DNA of 64,000 nucleotides from Ideonella sp. (lineage in GTDB: Bacteria > Pseudomonadota > Gammaproteobacteria > Burkholderiales > Burkholderiaceae_C): contig JABTUC010000001.1 of NCBI GenBank assembly GCA_015075545.1, forward strand, positions 186,001 through 250,000, in the 5' to 3' direction. Numbering within the stretch: the stretch's first letter is position 1; each line of letters starts with the position of its first letter. Shown one piece after another: positions 1-8,730 of the stretch. Both the position numbers and the translations under genes were made by a program. The notes under the pieces were generated by a model that saw only the letters and a list, made by a program, of their open reading frames with translations, was not told where the DNA came from and did no database searches.

Positions 1-771
1 CAGCACGCCGCCGCGCGTGTGCACGTCGACCCTGGCGTCGAGCCAGCCGAGCCGCACGCCGGCCACCACCGCGGCGCAGGCGCCGGTGCCGCACGAAAGC
101 GTCTCGCCGGCGTGGCGCTCGTAGACACGCAGCGCGATCTCGCTGCGCGACAGCACCTGCATGAAGCCGGCGTTGACCTTGCGCGCGAAGCGCGGGTGCG
201 ATTCGATCAGCGCGCCCAGCTCGACCACCGGCGCGGCGGCCACGTCGTCGACGCGCTGCACGGCGTGCGGGTTGCCCATCGACAGCACCGCCACCTCGAC
301 CGCGCGCCCGCCGTCCAGCGGCAGCGGCCACAGCTCGAACTGCCCCACCTGGCGCGGCACCAGCCCGCTCGCATCGAACGGCAGCGCGGCGTGTTCGAAC
401 ACCGGTGCCTGCATGTCGACCGCCACGCGGCCGTCGGACTGCAGGTTCAGATCGAGCACGCGGTTCATCGTCTCGACGCGGATGGTGTCGCGCGCCGTCA
501 GGCCCTTGTCGCGCACGAAGCGCACGAAGCAGCGCGCGCCGTTGCCGCAGTGCTCGACCTCGTCGCCGGTGTTGTTGAAGATGCGGTAGCTGAAATCCAC
601 GCCGCCGCGCCGCGCAGGCTCCACCAGCAGGATCTGGTCGGCGCCGACGCCGAAACGGCGGTCGCCGAGGCGGCGCAACTGTTCGGCGCTGAGTTCGATC
701 GGCCCTTTGGTAGCGTCGAGCATCACGAAGTCGTTGCCCGCGCCTTGCATCTTGGTGAAGCGCAATCTCAT
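1..771 (-). CDS. dapF: Diaminopimelate epimerase, 3' end cut by window edge
   Basis: Interconverts LL- and meso-2,6-diaminopimelate in lysine and peptidoglycan synthesis (cytosol, cofactor-free two-cysteine racemase). The reverse-strand translation begins [16 protein letters not shown], the canonical DapF start. It contains HCGNGARCF (first catalytic Cys, about residue 75) and [11 protein letters not shown] (second catalytic Cys, about residue 225). 257 codons are visible of the roughly 275-290 usual for the family, so only the last few tens of residues lie outside the window. The start at 771 gives the conserved N-terminus exactly. Large open frames on the + strand here are antisense shadows. 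Assignment is secure. Confidence 0.97.
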   Translation of the reverse strand, partial: MRLRFTKMQGAGNDFVMLDATKGPIELSAEQLRRLGDRRFGVGADQILLVEPARRGGVDFSYRIFNNTGDEVEHCGNGARCFVRFVRDKGLTARDTIRVETMNRVLDLNLQSDGRVAVDMQAPVFEHAALPFDASGLVPRQVGQFELWPLPLDGGRAVEVAVLSMGNPHAVQRVDDVAAAPVVELGALIESHPRFARKVNAGFMQVLSRSEIALRVYERHAGETLSCGTGACAAVVAGVRLGWLDARVDVHTRGGVL

Positions 772-838
772 CGGCGGCGATTATCGCCGCCGATGCGGGG
801 CCCGCAGGCAACGTGCCGGCGCGCGAGTCAGGCGGCGG

Positions 839-1366
839 TCACTGCAGCTTGCACTTCTTGGCTTCGGCCAGCTCGCCCAGACGGGCGGCGCGCTCGACAT
901 CGACCACGCCTTGCATGCGCTGCACCTGCTGGTTCATCTTCGCTTCCTGCGCCTGGGACTCTTCCCAGGCGCGCTTGGCGCGCTGCTCTTCGGCTTGCGC
1001 CTGCGCCCGCTCCTTGGCCTCGCCGCCGCCGAACAGACGCTTCAGGCCCGAGCCCATGCCCATCGTCGCGGTATCGAGCGCGGCGTCGGCGGCGGCCTCC
1101 TTGGCCGCCTCGGCGCTCTGGCGGGCGTCCTGCGCGCTCTGCTCGGCGGCCTGCCGCTGTATCGTCGCGCGTCGCGCCTGCTCGTCGCGCGCGATGTCGG
1201 CAGGCACGCCGGAGCGCCGCGCCTGCTGCGCCATCGGCGCCAGCTCGGCGCGGATCTGATCGCAGGTCAGCGCCGTGTCGCCGGGGCGCGCGCCCGCGGT
1301 CTGCGCGCTCGCCGGTGCGATGCATGCGCACAGCAGCGCGGTCGCAATGACGTGGCGGTGATGCAT
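839..1366 (-). CDS. Small secreted protein with charged coiled-coil middle
   Basis: 175 aa, family not recognised. An N-terminal signal peptide is visible (hydrophobic ATALLCACIAPASA, likely cleavage after APASAQ), so it should be exported to the periplasm. The mature part has a Cys near residue 34 and a second Cys at the C-terminus (KKCKLQ), which could form a disulfide. Between them is an Ala/Glu/Gln/Arg-rich stretch (about residues 60-160) likely to form a long helix or coiled coil. It lies 15 bp downstream of the lipoprotein gene on the same strand, so the two are probably co-transcribed. Confidence 0.75.
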   Translation of the reverse strand: MHHRHVIATALLCACIAPASAQTAGARPGDTALTCDQIRAELAPMAQQARRSGVPADIARDEQARRATIQRQAAEQSAQDARQSAEAAKEAAADAALDTATMGMGSGLKRLFGGGEAKERAQAQAEEQRAKRAWEESQAQEAKMNQQVQRMQGVVDVERAARLGELAEAKKCKLQ

Positions 1367-1381
1367 GACAGTCCTCCTTGC

Positions 1382-2785
1382 TCACGGTGGGCACGATGCG
1401 GCGCTGCCCTTGGCCACGAAGCACCAGTGCCAGTTGCCGCCGGGGCTGGCACCGCCGCCTTCGATCTTCGAACCGTTGCCCGACAGCTCGCCGAACGCGG
1501 GCGCCTTGTCCAGCGAGTTGCCCGACAGCCAGACCGCCTCCATCAGCGAGGCGCCAGAAGGCAGCGGCGGCGGGCACGTCGTCTGCACCTCCCACCACGA
1601 GGTGCCGCTCACCTCGTAGCGCGGCGGTGCTTGGCGATAGTCGATCGACAGATACGAGACCTGGATCGTCGCCGGCAGCCCGGCGTTGCTCAGCGGCGCG
1701 ACGGTGCAGCCCGTGGGGTCGGGCGGCAGCAGCGCGCTGACCTCGCCGCGAAAGCGGTAGCGCACGCGGCCGTCGTCGGCCAGTTCGGGGCTGTGCCACT
1801 GGGCGTCGTTCGCCGTGCGAAAGATCGCGCCGAATGCGAGCGTGCCGCTCGAGCGGCCTTCCCACACCTGCGGATAGTCGGCCACGGTGATCTGCGCTAC
1901 CAGCAGCGTCTTCTCTGCACCCGGCAGATCGACCTCGACGCTGACGTCGTGCGTCTGCCCGCCGCCGTCGAGCACGATCGGGCCCTGGTAGCGCGCGCCG
2001 TCGCCGCGCGCGTCGGCAGTGACGATGCCGGTGTCGAAGCTGCCGCCGCTCTGGCCGTCGACCGACCAGTTCTTCACCGGCCAGACGATCGGCCCGCCGG
2101 ACGTGCAAAGGCTCAACAGCGTTGTCAGGTCGTCGTTGGGGTCCGTCTGCGGTTCGCAGAACGCGACCACGAGGTCGACCGATTCGTCGCTGCGGATCGT
2201 CTTGCTCGGCGGCCGGATCTGCAGGCCGGACACGCGCGACCAGTCGCTGAAGTGCGTGGTCGAGACTGTCAGCGTGCGGGCCGCGGCGTCGCGCACGACG
2301 TTCTTCAGGCCGCGCCAGAAGCCGCGGCCGTCCTGGTAGGCGATGCCCAGCGCCGGCGCCGCGGTGCCTGCGAGGTCGGAGTCGGTGTAGCCGAAGCTCA
2401 CCAGCACCGGCTGCTGGAACACCTGACCTTCGGGCCGCAGCCGGTAGGCCGCACCGATGCCGCCGTGCGCGAGGTTGGAGATCGGCTCGATCGAAACCTC
2501 GGTCGGCGCCGCGAGCGCGCCGGCGGGGATCGTCAAGCGGACCATGCCGTCGCCCGAGGCGAGCGAGCCGCCGGCGGCACCGATGGTTGCCGAGGCGGCC
2601 GCGCCGATCGGCACACCCTCCGGCGTGGGCGTGGGGGCCGGCGAGGACGCCGCTGGCGGTGCCGGTGGCGGCGCCGCGCCCGCGGCGGGCGCGTCGGCGC
2701 CGCCGCCGCACGCGACCAGGCCCACGATGTGCAGTGCCAGCAGCGCGATCGACCAGCGGCGTGGGATGCATCGCGAGAGTGCCAT
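1382..2785 (-). CDS. Predicted lipoprotein with ZU5-like N-terminal domain
   Basis: 467 aa. A lipobox LVAC places the lipidated Cys at residue 26, followed by a flexible Ala/Pro/Gly linker to about residue 55. Next comes a segment of the type GGSLASGDGMVRLTIPAGAL, resembling ZU5-like beta domains found in secreted bacterial proteins, with the same layout as the N-terminus of the 1324-aa lipoprotein at 18217-22191. The C-terminal half is beta-rich and unrecognised, with several Cys (for example CFVAKGSAASC). It is probably anchored in the outer membrane. A BTAD regulator gene lies 120 bp upstream on the same strand. The function is unknown. Confidence 0.75.
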   Translation of the reverse strand: MALSRCIPRRWSIALLALHIVGLVACGGGADAPAAGAAPPPAPPAASSPAPTPTPEGVPIGAAASATIGAAGGSLASGDGMVRLTIPAGALAAPTEVSIEPISNLAHGGIGAAYRLRPEGQVFQQPVLVSFGYTDSDLAGTAAPALGIAYQDGRGFWRGLKNVVRDAAARTLTVSTTHFSDWSRVSGLQIRPPSKTIRSDESVDLVVAFCEPQTDPNDDLTTLLSLCTSGGPIVWPVKNWSVDGQSGGSFDTGIVTADARGDGARYQGPIVLDGGGQTHDVSVEVDLPGAEKTLLVAQITVADYPQVWEGRSSGTLAFGAIFRTANDAQWHSPELADDGRVRYRFRGEVSALLPPDPTGCTVAPLSNAGLPATIQVSYLSIDYRQAPPRYEVSGTSWWEVQTTCPPPLPSGASLMEAVWLSGNSLDKAPAFGELSGNGSKIEGGGASPGGNWHWCFVAKGSAASCPP

Positions 2786-2905
2786 GAGCCGTCCTTCCTG
2801 CGGATCCCCAGGCGGGATCTTCGACAGGCCGAGGCTAGAGACCTCGCGATTACCGATCGCTTACCGATTCGGCCGCGCCGCACCCCCTGCTTCGGGCACG
2901 GCGGG

Positions 2906-4954
2906 TCATCGTCGGTCGCCGCCGCGGATGCGGTCCACCAGCGCGGCGGTGGCGGCCGACGGCCGCGCGCCCAGCGTGCGCTCGAGTGCGACGCGGCAGC
3001 GTTCGTAGACGGCCAGTGCCGCCGCCGGCTCGTCGGCCTGCAGCCAGAGCTGCATCAGCTCGCGCGCCAGGTCCTCGGCCAGCGGATCGTGCTCGAGCGC
3101 GCGCTCGAGCACGGCGCGCGCCGCGCGCGGGTCGCCGCGCGCGACGGCCTGCTGCGCCACCTGCGCCGACAGACGCTTGAACTTGCTGGCCAGCCGCGTG
3201 CGATGCACCAGCTGCCAGGCTTCGTCCTCGGCATCGTGCAGGAAGGCGCCGGTGTACAGCGCCAGCGCGCGGGTCGACATCGCCACCACCGCGGCCGAGC
3301 CTGCGTCCGGCGCCGCCACCACGCAACGATCGGCGAGTTGCTCGAACGCCAGGCAATCGACCCAGACCCGCCTGGCATCGAGGTCCAGGCGACCGAGGTC
3401 GAGCCGCACCGCCTCGTCGCTGCGCAGCAGCTTGCGCAGCCGGTGAAGCGCGACGTTGAAGGCCGACTTCGCCTTGTCGCCTTCGAGGTCGGGCCACAGC
3501 GCGAACATCGCCGACGCGGCCGACACGTCATGCCCGCCCGAAGCGATGATGAACTGCAGCAGCTGCAGCGGCTTGCGGGCGCCCTTGCCCTTGAACTCCA
3601 GCGGCCGGCCTTCGATCTCGATCCGGAAGGCCCCCAGCGTGACGACGCGTAGCGTCCACGGCCATTCGGCCAAGTCGGCACGCGTCGCCTCGAGGCCGCG
3701 CTGGCCGATGACGGTGCGCACGAACGGCGCCTCGATCCGCCGCTCCAGCGCGAGTGCGCACACCAGCGCGGCCACGTGCGGGCTCGGGCGAAAGAAGTGC
3801 GGCCAGTCGCGGCGCCGCGCCAGCGCGAGCCCGTCGGCGAGCGCGCGGCCGAGGGCCGCCTCGTCGCCGCCGCCGGCGGCCAGCGCCAGCGCGCGCGCCA
3901 GCTGCGCCTGCGACCAGCAGAAGTCAGCCTGCGAGCCGCTGGCCGCACGCGCCGCGCGCTCGAAGAAGGGCAGCGCATCGGCGTAGGCAGCGCCGGCCAT
4001 CAGCACCTGGCCTTCCTGCATGATCGTCACCCCCATCCAGCGCTCGGGGTACGACGCCGCGGTGGCCAGCCGCAGCGCGAGGCGGGCATGGGTCAGCGCG
4101 TCGCGCTGGCGGCCGGCCAACAGGTCGAGCCGCGAGTGCAGCAGGTGCCACCAGCTCGCCAGCCGCGGTGCGCGCGGGTCGAGCAGCGGCTCGGCAGCGG
4201 CCAGCGCCTCGCGCCCGGTGTCGGCGCGGCCGTCGCCGATGGCCGTCTGCGCATCGAGCAGGTGATGCTTCAGCGCGATCACCGGCAGCAGCGGCACGCC
4301 ACCCTCGCGGCGCGCCTGGCGCAGCGCCTGCGCCTGGCCGGGCCGGCCGCACAGGTACAGCGCCTGCACGAGCATGTGGTGCCACTCGTCGCGCAGCCGC
4401 GGCGACAGCGCGGCGTCGGCCAGCAGCGGCCGCATCGCCAGCTCGACCCACAGCACGCCCTCGGCGTTCAGCCGCGTCTGGTAGTACGCCAGCACGGCCA
4501 TGCCGGCGCAGCAGCGTACCGGCACCGAGCAGGCGTCGTCCAGCGTCGCGGCGGCCAGCGCATCGGCGCGTGCAGCCAGCGCCGGGTCGTCGAGCGCGTC
4601 GAACCAGCCGGCGATCAGCGCACCGGTGCGCGCCAGCGTGCGCAGGTCGGCATCGACGATCGCATCGGCCGCGCCGGCCGCAGCGCGCACCACGGCGACG
4701 GCGTCCTCGAAGCCGGCGTACTCGTCGTCGGCAATGCCGATGAACTGCACCAGCGCCGCAGCGGCCACCAGCTGACCGCTCGCGTCGTTGCGGGCGGCGA
4801 AGCCGCGCAGCGCCTGCCTCAGCTCGGCGCGACCCTGCCTCAAGTCGCCGAATGCGCGCTGCAGGCCCAGCCGCAGCAGCGCCTCGCCGTCGCCGGCAGG
4901 CGCAGGCGCCGCGGCCTGCGCTGCAGGATCCTGCCGGCGGCGCCGCCCAGTCAT
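2906..4954 (-). CDS. BTAD-family transcriptional regulator with N-terminal helical repeats
   Basis: 682 aa. Residues 1-410 are Ala-rich helical repeats resembling TPRs. A winged-helix DNA-binding domain follows (about 430-520, starting LRVVTLGAFRIEIEGRPLEF and including WPDLEGDKAKSAFNVALHRLRKLL). The bacterial transcriptional activator domain occupies about 535-680. Unlike classical SARPs, the DNA-binding part is C-terminal and no Walker A site is visible, a MalT-like order without the ATPase. It sits directly upstream of the lipoprotein and secreted-protein genes on the same strand and 12 bp downstream of lpxL. A local regulatory role is inferred. Confidence 0.85.
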   Translation of the reverse strand: MTGRRRRQDPAAQAAAPAPAGDGEALLRLGLQRAFGDLRQGRAELRQALRGFAARNDASGQLVAAAALVQFIGIADDEYAGFEDAVAVVRAAAGAADAIVDADLRTLARTGALIAGWFDALDDPALAARADALAAATLDDACSVPVRCCAGMAVLAYYQTRLNAEGVLWVELAMRPLLADAALSPRLRDEWHHMLVQALYLCGRPGQAQALRQARREGGVPLLPVIALKHHLLDAQTAIGDGRADTGREALAAAEPLLDPRAPRLASWWHLLHSRLDLLAGRQRDALTHARLALRLATAASYPERWMGVTIMQEGQVLMAGAAYADALPFFERAARAASGSQADFCWSQAQLARALALAAGGGDEAALGRALADGLALARRRDWPHFFRPSPHVAALVCALALERRIEAPFVRTVIGQRGLEATRADLAEWPWTLRVVTLGAFRIEIEGRPLEFKGKGARKPLQLLQFIIASGGHDVSAASAMFALWPDLEGDKAKSAFNVALHRLRKLLRSDEAVRLDLGRLDLDARRVWVDCLAFEQLADRCVVAAPDAGSAAVVAMSTRALALYTGAFLHDAEDEAWQLVHRTRLASKFKRLSAQVAQQAVARGDPRAARAVLERALEHDPLAEDLARELMQLWLQADEPAAALAVYERCRVALERTLGARPSAATAALVDRIRGGDRR

Positions 4955-4966
4955 CGACGGCCCGCC

Positions 4967-5851
4967 TCAGTACAGGGGCGGCTCACCCGCCGGCCGCGTC
5001 TTGAACCGCTTGTGCACCCACAGGTACTGCTCGGGCATGCGGCGCACCTCCTGTTCGATCCAGCGGTTCATGCGCGCGGTGTCGGCCAGCGCGTCGTCGC
5101 TCGGAAACTCCGGCAGCGGGTCGAGAAAGCGCACGCGCCAGCCGCGCCCGCCGGGCAGCGCCTGCGCCACCACCGGCTGCACCACCATGTCGAGCGCGCG
5201 CGCCAGCCGCGACGGCGCCAGCAGCGTGGCCGCGGGCACGCCGAAGAACGGCACGAAGGCGGCGTCGCGCTCGCCGAAGTCCATGTCGGGCAGGTTGAAG
5301 AAGCCGTAGCCCTCGCGCACCGAGCGCATCAGCGCGCGCGCGCTCTCGAAGCGCGAATACAGCCGGCCGCCGCCGAAGCGCAGGCGCTTGCGCCGGATCA
5401 CCTCGTCGAACACCGGGTTGCTGGCCGGCATGTACACCGACACCACCGGCCGCGTCTGGAACAACTGCACCGCCACCGCGGCGATGTCGAGCGCGACGAA
5501 GTGCGGCACCAGCCACATCACCGGCCTGCCGCTGCGCTCGGCCAGCGCGACGTCGCCCTCCACCTCGATCAGCCGCATCAGCCGCTCGCGGCTGGCGTAC
5601 CAGCTCAGGCCGTACTCGAGCACGCTGCGGCCGATGAGCGCGAAGTGCTCGCGCGCGATCTCGCGCCGACGCGACTCGGCCAGCTCGGGCAGGCACAGCT
5701 CGAGGTTGCGCAGCGCCACCGCGCGGCGCCGGCCGGCCAGCGCCCACATCAGCCGCCCGAGCCCGCGGCCAGGCGCAGCCAGCAGCGGCAGCGGCAGGCG
5801 GCTCAGCAGCCACAGCAGCGCCAGCAGCAGCGGCACGAGCAGCCGGGTCAT
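4967..5851 (-). CDS. lpxL: Lipid A biosynthesis acyltransferase, LpxL/HtrB family
   Basis: 294 aa. Transfers a secondary acyl chain (typically laurate or myristate) to Kdo-lipid A at the inner membrane. An N-terminal membrane segment (about residues 3-27, LLVPLLLALLWLL) is followed by the LABLAT acyltransferase fold with the HX4D catalytic motif HFVALD at residues 117-122. Later family signatures include the PDMDFGERDAAFVPFFGVPAAT region. The start at 5851 puts the hydrophobic segment at the N-terminus; an upstream extension to 6043 would run through the metK promoter. It is divergent from metK. The exact acyl chain and acceptor (LpxL versus LpxM) cannot be read from sequence. Confidence 0.9.
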   Translation of the reverse strand: MTRLLVPLLLALLWLLSRLPLPLLAAPGRGLGRLMWALAGRRRAVALRNLELCLPELAESRRREIAREHFALIGRSVLEYGLSWYASRERLMRLIEVEGDVALAERSGRPVMWLVPHFVALDIAAVAVQLFQTRPVVSVYMPASNPVFDEVIRRKRLRFGGGRLYSRFESARALMRSVREGYGFFNLPDMDFGERDAAFVPFFGVPAATLLAPSRLARALDMVVQPVVAQALPGGRGWRVRFLDPLPEFPSDDALADTARMNRWIEQEVRRMPEQYLWVHKRFKTRPAGEPPLY

Positions 5852-5985
5852 CGACCGCTGCGTGCGCGCTCGCCAGGCGCCCCGGCTGACGCCGGGCCCC
5901 GCGCCGCCGTGCCAAGGCACCGCGCCACCGGCGGCGCTGCGTCGCGACCACCGAAACCGGGCATCGAAGGCTGGACCATCGTTCT

Positions 5986-5991
5986 TATAAT
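5986..5991 (+). promoter_or_regulatory. Predicted -10 element for metK
   Basis: A perfect TATAAT stands in otherwise extremely GC-rich DNA between the divergent lpxL and metK genes. A weak -35 candidate (TCGAAG, three of six matches) lies 16 bp upstream at 5964-5969. Transcription from here would give metK a 5' leader of roughly 175 nt. Confidence 0.6.
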
Positions 5992-5997
5992 CGGGCC

Positions 5998-6171
5998 GTC
6001 GCCGAGTTACTGAACTACTTGCGGGGCGACGCGCGGCGGGCACAGGAGCCCGGCACGCCGGGTCTTACGAGGCCCCACAAATACCGCTAAAGCGTTCGCC
6101 GCCCTCCCCCACACGAGCCGGCAACGCAAGTTGCCAATGTCGGCATGCATCAGTGGCAGGAGTGTATTGAA
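5998..6171 (+). ncRNA. Structured metK 5' leader (candidate cis-regulatory RNA)
   Basis: The predicted untranslated leader contains nested complementarity. An outer GGGGC (6023-6027) can pair with GCCCC (6072-6076), enclosing a CCGG-rich hairpin (6049-6053 with 6058-6062, loop CACG). A separate hairpin at 6120-6135 has 6-bp arms GGCAAC/GTTGCC and a GCAA loop. No match to a SAM riboswitch class I know could be recognised. The structure may be regulatory or may simply reflect high GC, so this is a candidate only. Confidence 0.3.
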
Positions 6172-7350
<1,179 letters not shown>

Positions 7351-7355
7351 GCCCG

Positions 7356-7376
7356 CCGCGCGCCGCAGGCGCGCGG
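7356..7376 (+). terminator. GC-rich stem-loop just after metK
   Basis: CCGCGCGCC / GGCGCGCGG form a perfect 9-bp inverted repeat with a 3-nt GCA loop, starting 6 nt after the metK stop. No T-run follows, so it may be a weak terminator or a 3'-end stabiliser rather than a classical intrinsic terminator. Confidence 0.5.
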
Positions 7377-7386
7377 TTGATCGGTC

Positions 7387-7444
7387 CTCCGGCGCAGGTT
7401 CACTTCGGGCGAGCGAAGTCAAGGCCCATAGGGCCGTGCCGGAG
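7387..7444 (+). ncRNA. Possible three-way-junction RNA downstream of metK
   Basis: A 7-bp closing stem (CTCCGGC 7387-7393 with GCCGGAG 7438-7444) encloses two perfect hairpins: ACTTCG/CGAAGT (7402-7407 with 7414-7419) and GGCCC/GGGCC (7423-7427 with 7431-7435). The fold could belong to the metK 3' UTR or to an independent small RNA; the complementary strand could fold equally. No known RNA family was recognised. Confidence 0.3.
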
Positions 7445-7508
7445 CCACAGGAATCCACGACGAAGCCGCACCACTGACAGGCGACGGAGTCGCCCGTCGT
7501 TGCGTCGT

Positions 7509-7805
7509 TCACCCCCCGCTGTACCCCGCCTCCCGCTGGCCGCGCAGCGCCGCGACGAGCACCTCGTCGCGCGCATCGTCGTATCCGTAGAGCGCTACGT
7601 AGCCGCGCGAACCGCGTCCGATCACGAGCTCGCGCAAGCCAGCGGTCGCCGGCCGGCCAATACGCGGGTGAAGTGCCAGGAGCTGCAGCGCATCGAGGAT
7701 CTCGCTCATGCGAGCCTCGACGTCGGTTACTTCGTGTGCGAGCAGGTGATCGGTGATGCGATCGAGATCAATCCTGGCGCGCGGCGAGAGCCGAACGACA
7801 CTCAC
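7509..7805 (-). CDS. ParE/RelE-superfamily toxin
   Basis: 98 aa. Contains SPRARIDLDRITDHLL near the N-terminus, HPRIGRPATAGLRELVIG in the middle and YDDARDEVLVAALRGQREAGY at the end, the plasmid-stabilisation (ParE-type) toxin pattern. Family members poison DNA gyrase (ParE) or cleave mRNA (RelE); which applies here is not evident. The GTG start at 7805 overlaps the antitoxin stop codon (7802-7804), indicating translational coupling. It is the distal gene of a two-gene operon. Confidence 0.85.
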   Translation of the reverse strand: MSVVRLSPRARIDLDRITDHLLAHEVTDVEARMSEILDALQLLALHPRIGRPATAGLRELVIGRGSRGYVALYGYDDARDEVLVAALRGQREAGYSGG

Positions 7806-8110
7806 CTGCGCCGCTTCGTGCGCGCGAACGCCGGATCCTTGCGCAGCCGCGGCCTTGGCGGATCTTCGCCGCGGGCACGCGCCAGCACGTAGGTGCGCAG
7901 ATCCTCCATCGCGACGTACTCGCCGTCGCGGCGGTACTCGGCCCATCGCTGCGCAGCCTCGGCCTCGAACTCGACGCGGCGCTCCATCGCGGCGGTGCTC
8001 TCGGCCAGCGTGTCGACCATCAGCGAGTGCGCCGATATCCCTTGCGCAGCAGCCAGCCGATCGATGCGCGCCTTGACCTCATCGGGCAGGCGCAGGGTCG
8101 TGGTGCTCAT
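7802..8110 (-). CDS. Ribbon-helix-helix antitoxin of the ParE-like pair
   Basis: 102 aa. The N-terminal STTTLRLPDEVKARIDRLAAAQGIS is a ribbon-helix-helix DNA-binding motif. The middle (AAMERRVEFEAEAAQRWAEYRRDGEYV) is the amphipathic toxin-binding segment typical of ParD/CopG-like antitoxins, with an Arg-rich tail. The Met at 8110 is preferred over one 11 codons upstream because it starts the RHH fold. It should bind and neutralise the toxin encoded immediately downstream and repress its own promoter. Confidence 0.85.
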   Translation of the reverse strand: MSTTTLRLPDEVKARIDRLAAAQGISAHSLMVDTLAESTAAMERRVEFEAEAAQRWAEYRRDGEYVAMEDLRTYVLARARGEDPPRPRLRKDPAFARTKRRR

Positions 8111-8162
8111 CGGCAGGAACCTCCTGACCGCACAGTAGCACACTTGTGCTACGAACCCTGCC

Positions 8163-8300
8163 CTACCCCACCCGCTTCAGTTCCTGTTCCAACTCGTCCG
8201 CCAAGGCGGGGAAGCTGGTGGTCACCGTGTTGAAAACCAGGGCGTGACCGACCGTGCCGTAGCCGTGGACGAGCCGATTGCGCATCGCCACCGTCAAGAT
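8163..8300 (-). pseudogene. Remnant of a HEPN (HepT/DUF86-type) toxin, C-terminal part only
   Basis: About 45 codons remain: AMRNRLVHGYGTVG and NTVTTSFPALADELEQELKR, the conserved end of HepT-like HEPN ribonucleases. The catalytic RX4H motif (RNRLVH) is still present. The rest of the roughly 110-aa protein is absent: immediately upstream the reading frame runs into the end of an MNT nucleotidyltransferase. This looks like an internal deletion that removed the start of the toxin. It is unlikely to be functional. Confidence 0.65.
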
Positions 8301-8422
8301 ACTTCGGCAGCCGCTCGGACATACAGATCCCTGCGGCTGGCATCGACAGCCCTGCGGAAGTTCGGATTGCGGATCGGCTGATTGGTCAGCAAATCCACTC
8401 GCCGACCGAGCACGTAAGGCAT
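8294..8422 (-). pseudogene. Remnant of an MNT nucleotidyltransferase antitoxin, C-terminal part only
   Basis: A 42-codon frame, LGRRVDLLTNQPIRNPNFRRAVDASRR..., ends at a TGA at 8294. It matches the C-terminal end of minimal nucleotidyltransferases, which pair with HEPN toxins. The catalytic GSxxxG...DxD part is missing. Its 5' side coincides with the palindromic promoter region of the AbrB/PIN pair on the opposite strand, suggesting that module replaced the rest of the gene. Confidence 0.55.
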
Positions 8423-8432
8423 ACTGCCTTAC
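8414..8432. promoter_or_regulatory. Palindromic operator candidate for the AbrB/PIN operon
   Basis: A perfect 8-bp inverted repeat, GTAAGGCA / TGCCTTAC, with a 3-nt spacer lies about 29-46 bp upstream of the antitoxin start. It is less GC-rich than its surroundings. Antitoxins with swapped-hairpin AbrB folds normally bind such palindromes to autorepress, so this is the likely operator. Confidence 0.55.
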
Positions 8433-8460
8433 TTCCCGTTGCCCGGCGCCGATGACGACC

Positions 8461-8730
8461 ATGCCCAAGACCCACGAGATCTCCGCCATCGTATCCAGCA
8501 AGTGCCAGGTGGTGATTCCGTCCGATGTGCGCAAGCGCCTGGGTCTGGTGCAGGGGTCGGTGCTGCGCTTCGTGGTGGAAGGCGACGCAGTCCGCTTGCT
8601 GCCCGCGGCGGGCGACGTGCGGCGACTCAAGGGCCGGCTCACGCAACAGCGCCGGCCGGTGTCGGTCGACGACATGAATCGCGCCGTCGCCGAGCGCCGC
8701 CAGCGCATCGGTGCCGGAACCAAGCGGTGA
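8461..8730 (+). CDS. AbrB/MazE-type antitoxin of a PIN-toxin pair
   Basis: 89 aa (three more residues if an ATG at 8452 is used). HEISAIVSSKCQVVIPSDVRKRLGL is a clear SpoVT/AbrB swapped-hairpin DNA-binding domain. The C-terminal part (RRLKGRLTQQRRPVSVDDMNRAVAERR) is the toxin-binding tail. The stop codon overlaps the GTG start of the PIN gene (GTGA), so the two are translationally coupled. A perfect palindrome lies just upstream of the gene. Confidence 0.87.
   Translation: MPKTHEISAIVSSKCQVVIPSDVRKRLGLVQGSVLRFVVEGDAVRLLPAAGDVRRLKGRLTQQRRPVSVDDMNRAVAERRQRIGAGTKR

Noticed and set aside
19-3652. Long + strand frames over dapF, the secreted protein, the lipoprotein and the BTAD regulator
   Set aside because: Antisense shadows; the minus-strand products have signal peptides, a lipobox or catalytic motifs.
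6145-6171. Upstream ATG start for metK
   Set aside because: The ribosome site CAGGAG lies inside this extension and points to the GTG at 6172, which gives the conserved N-terminus.
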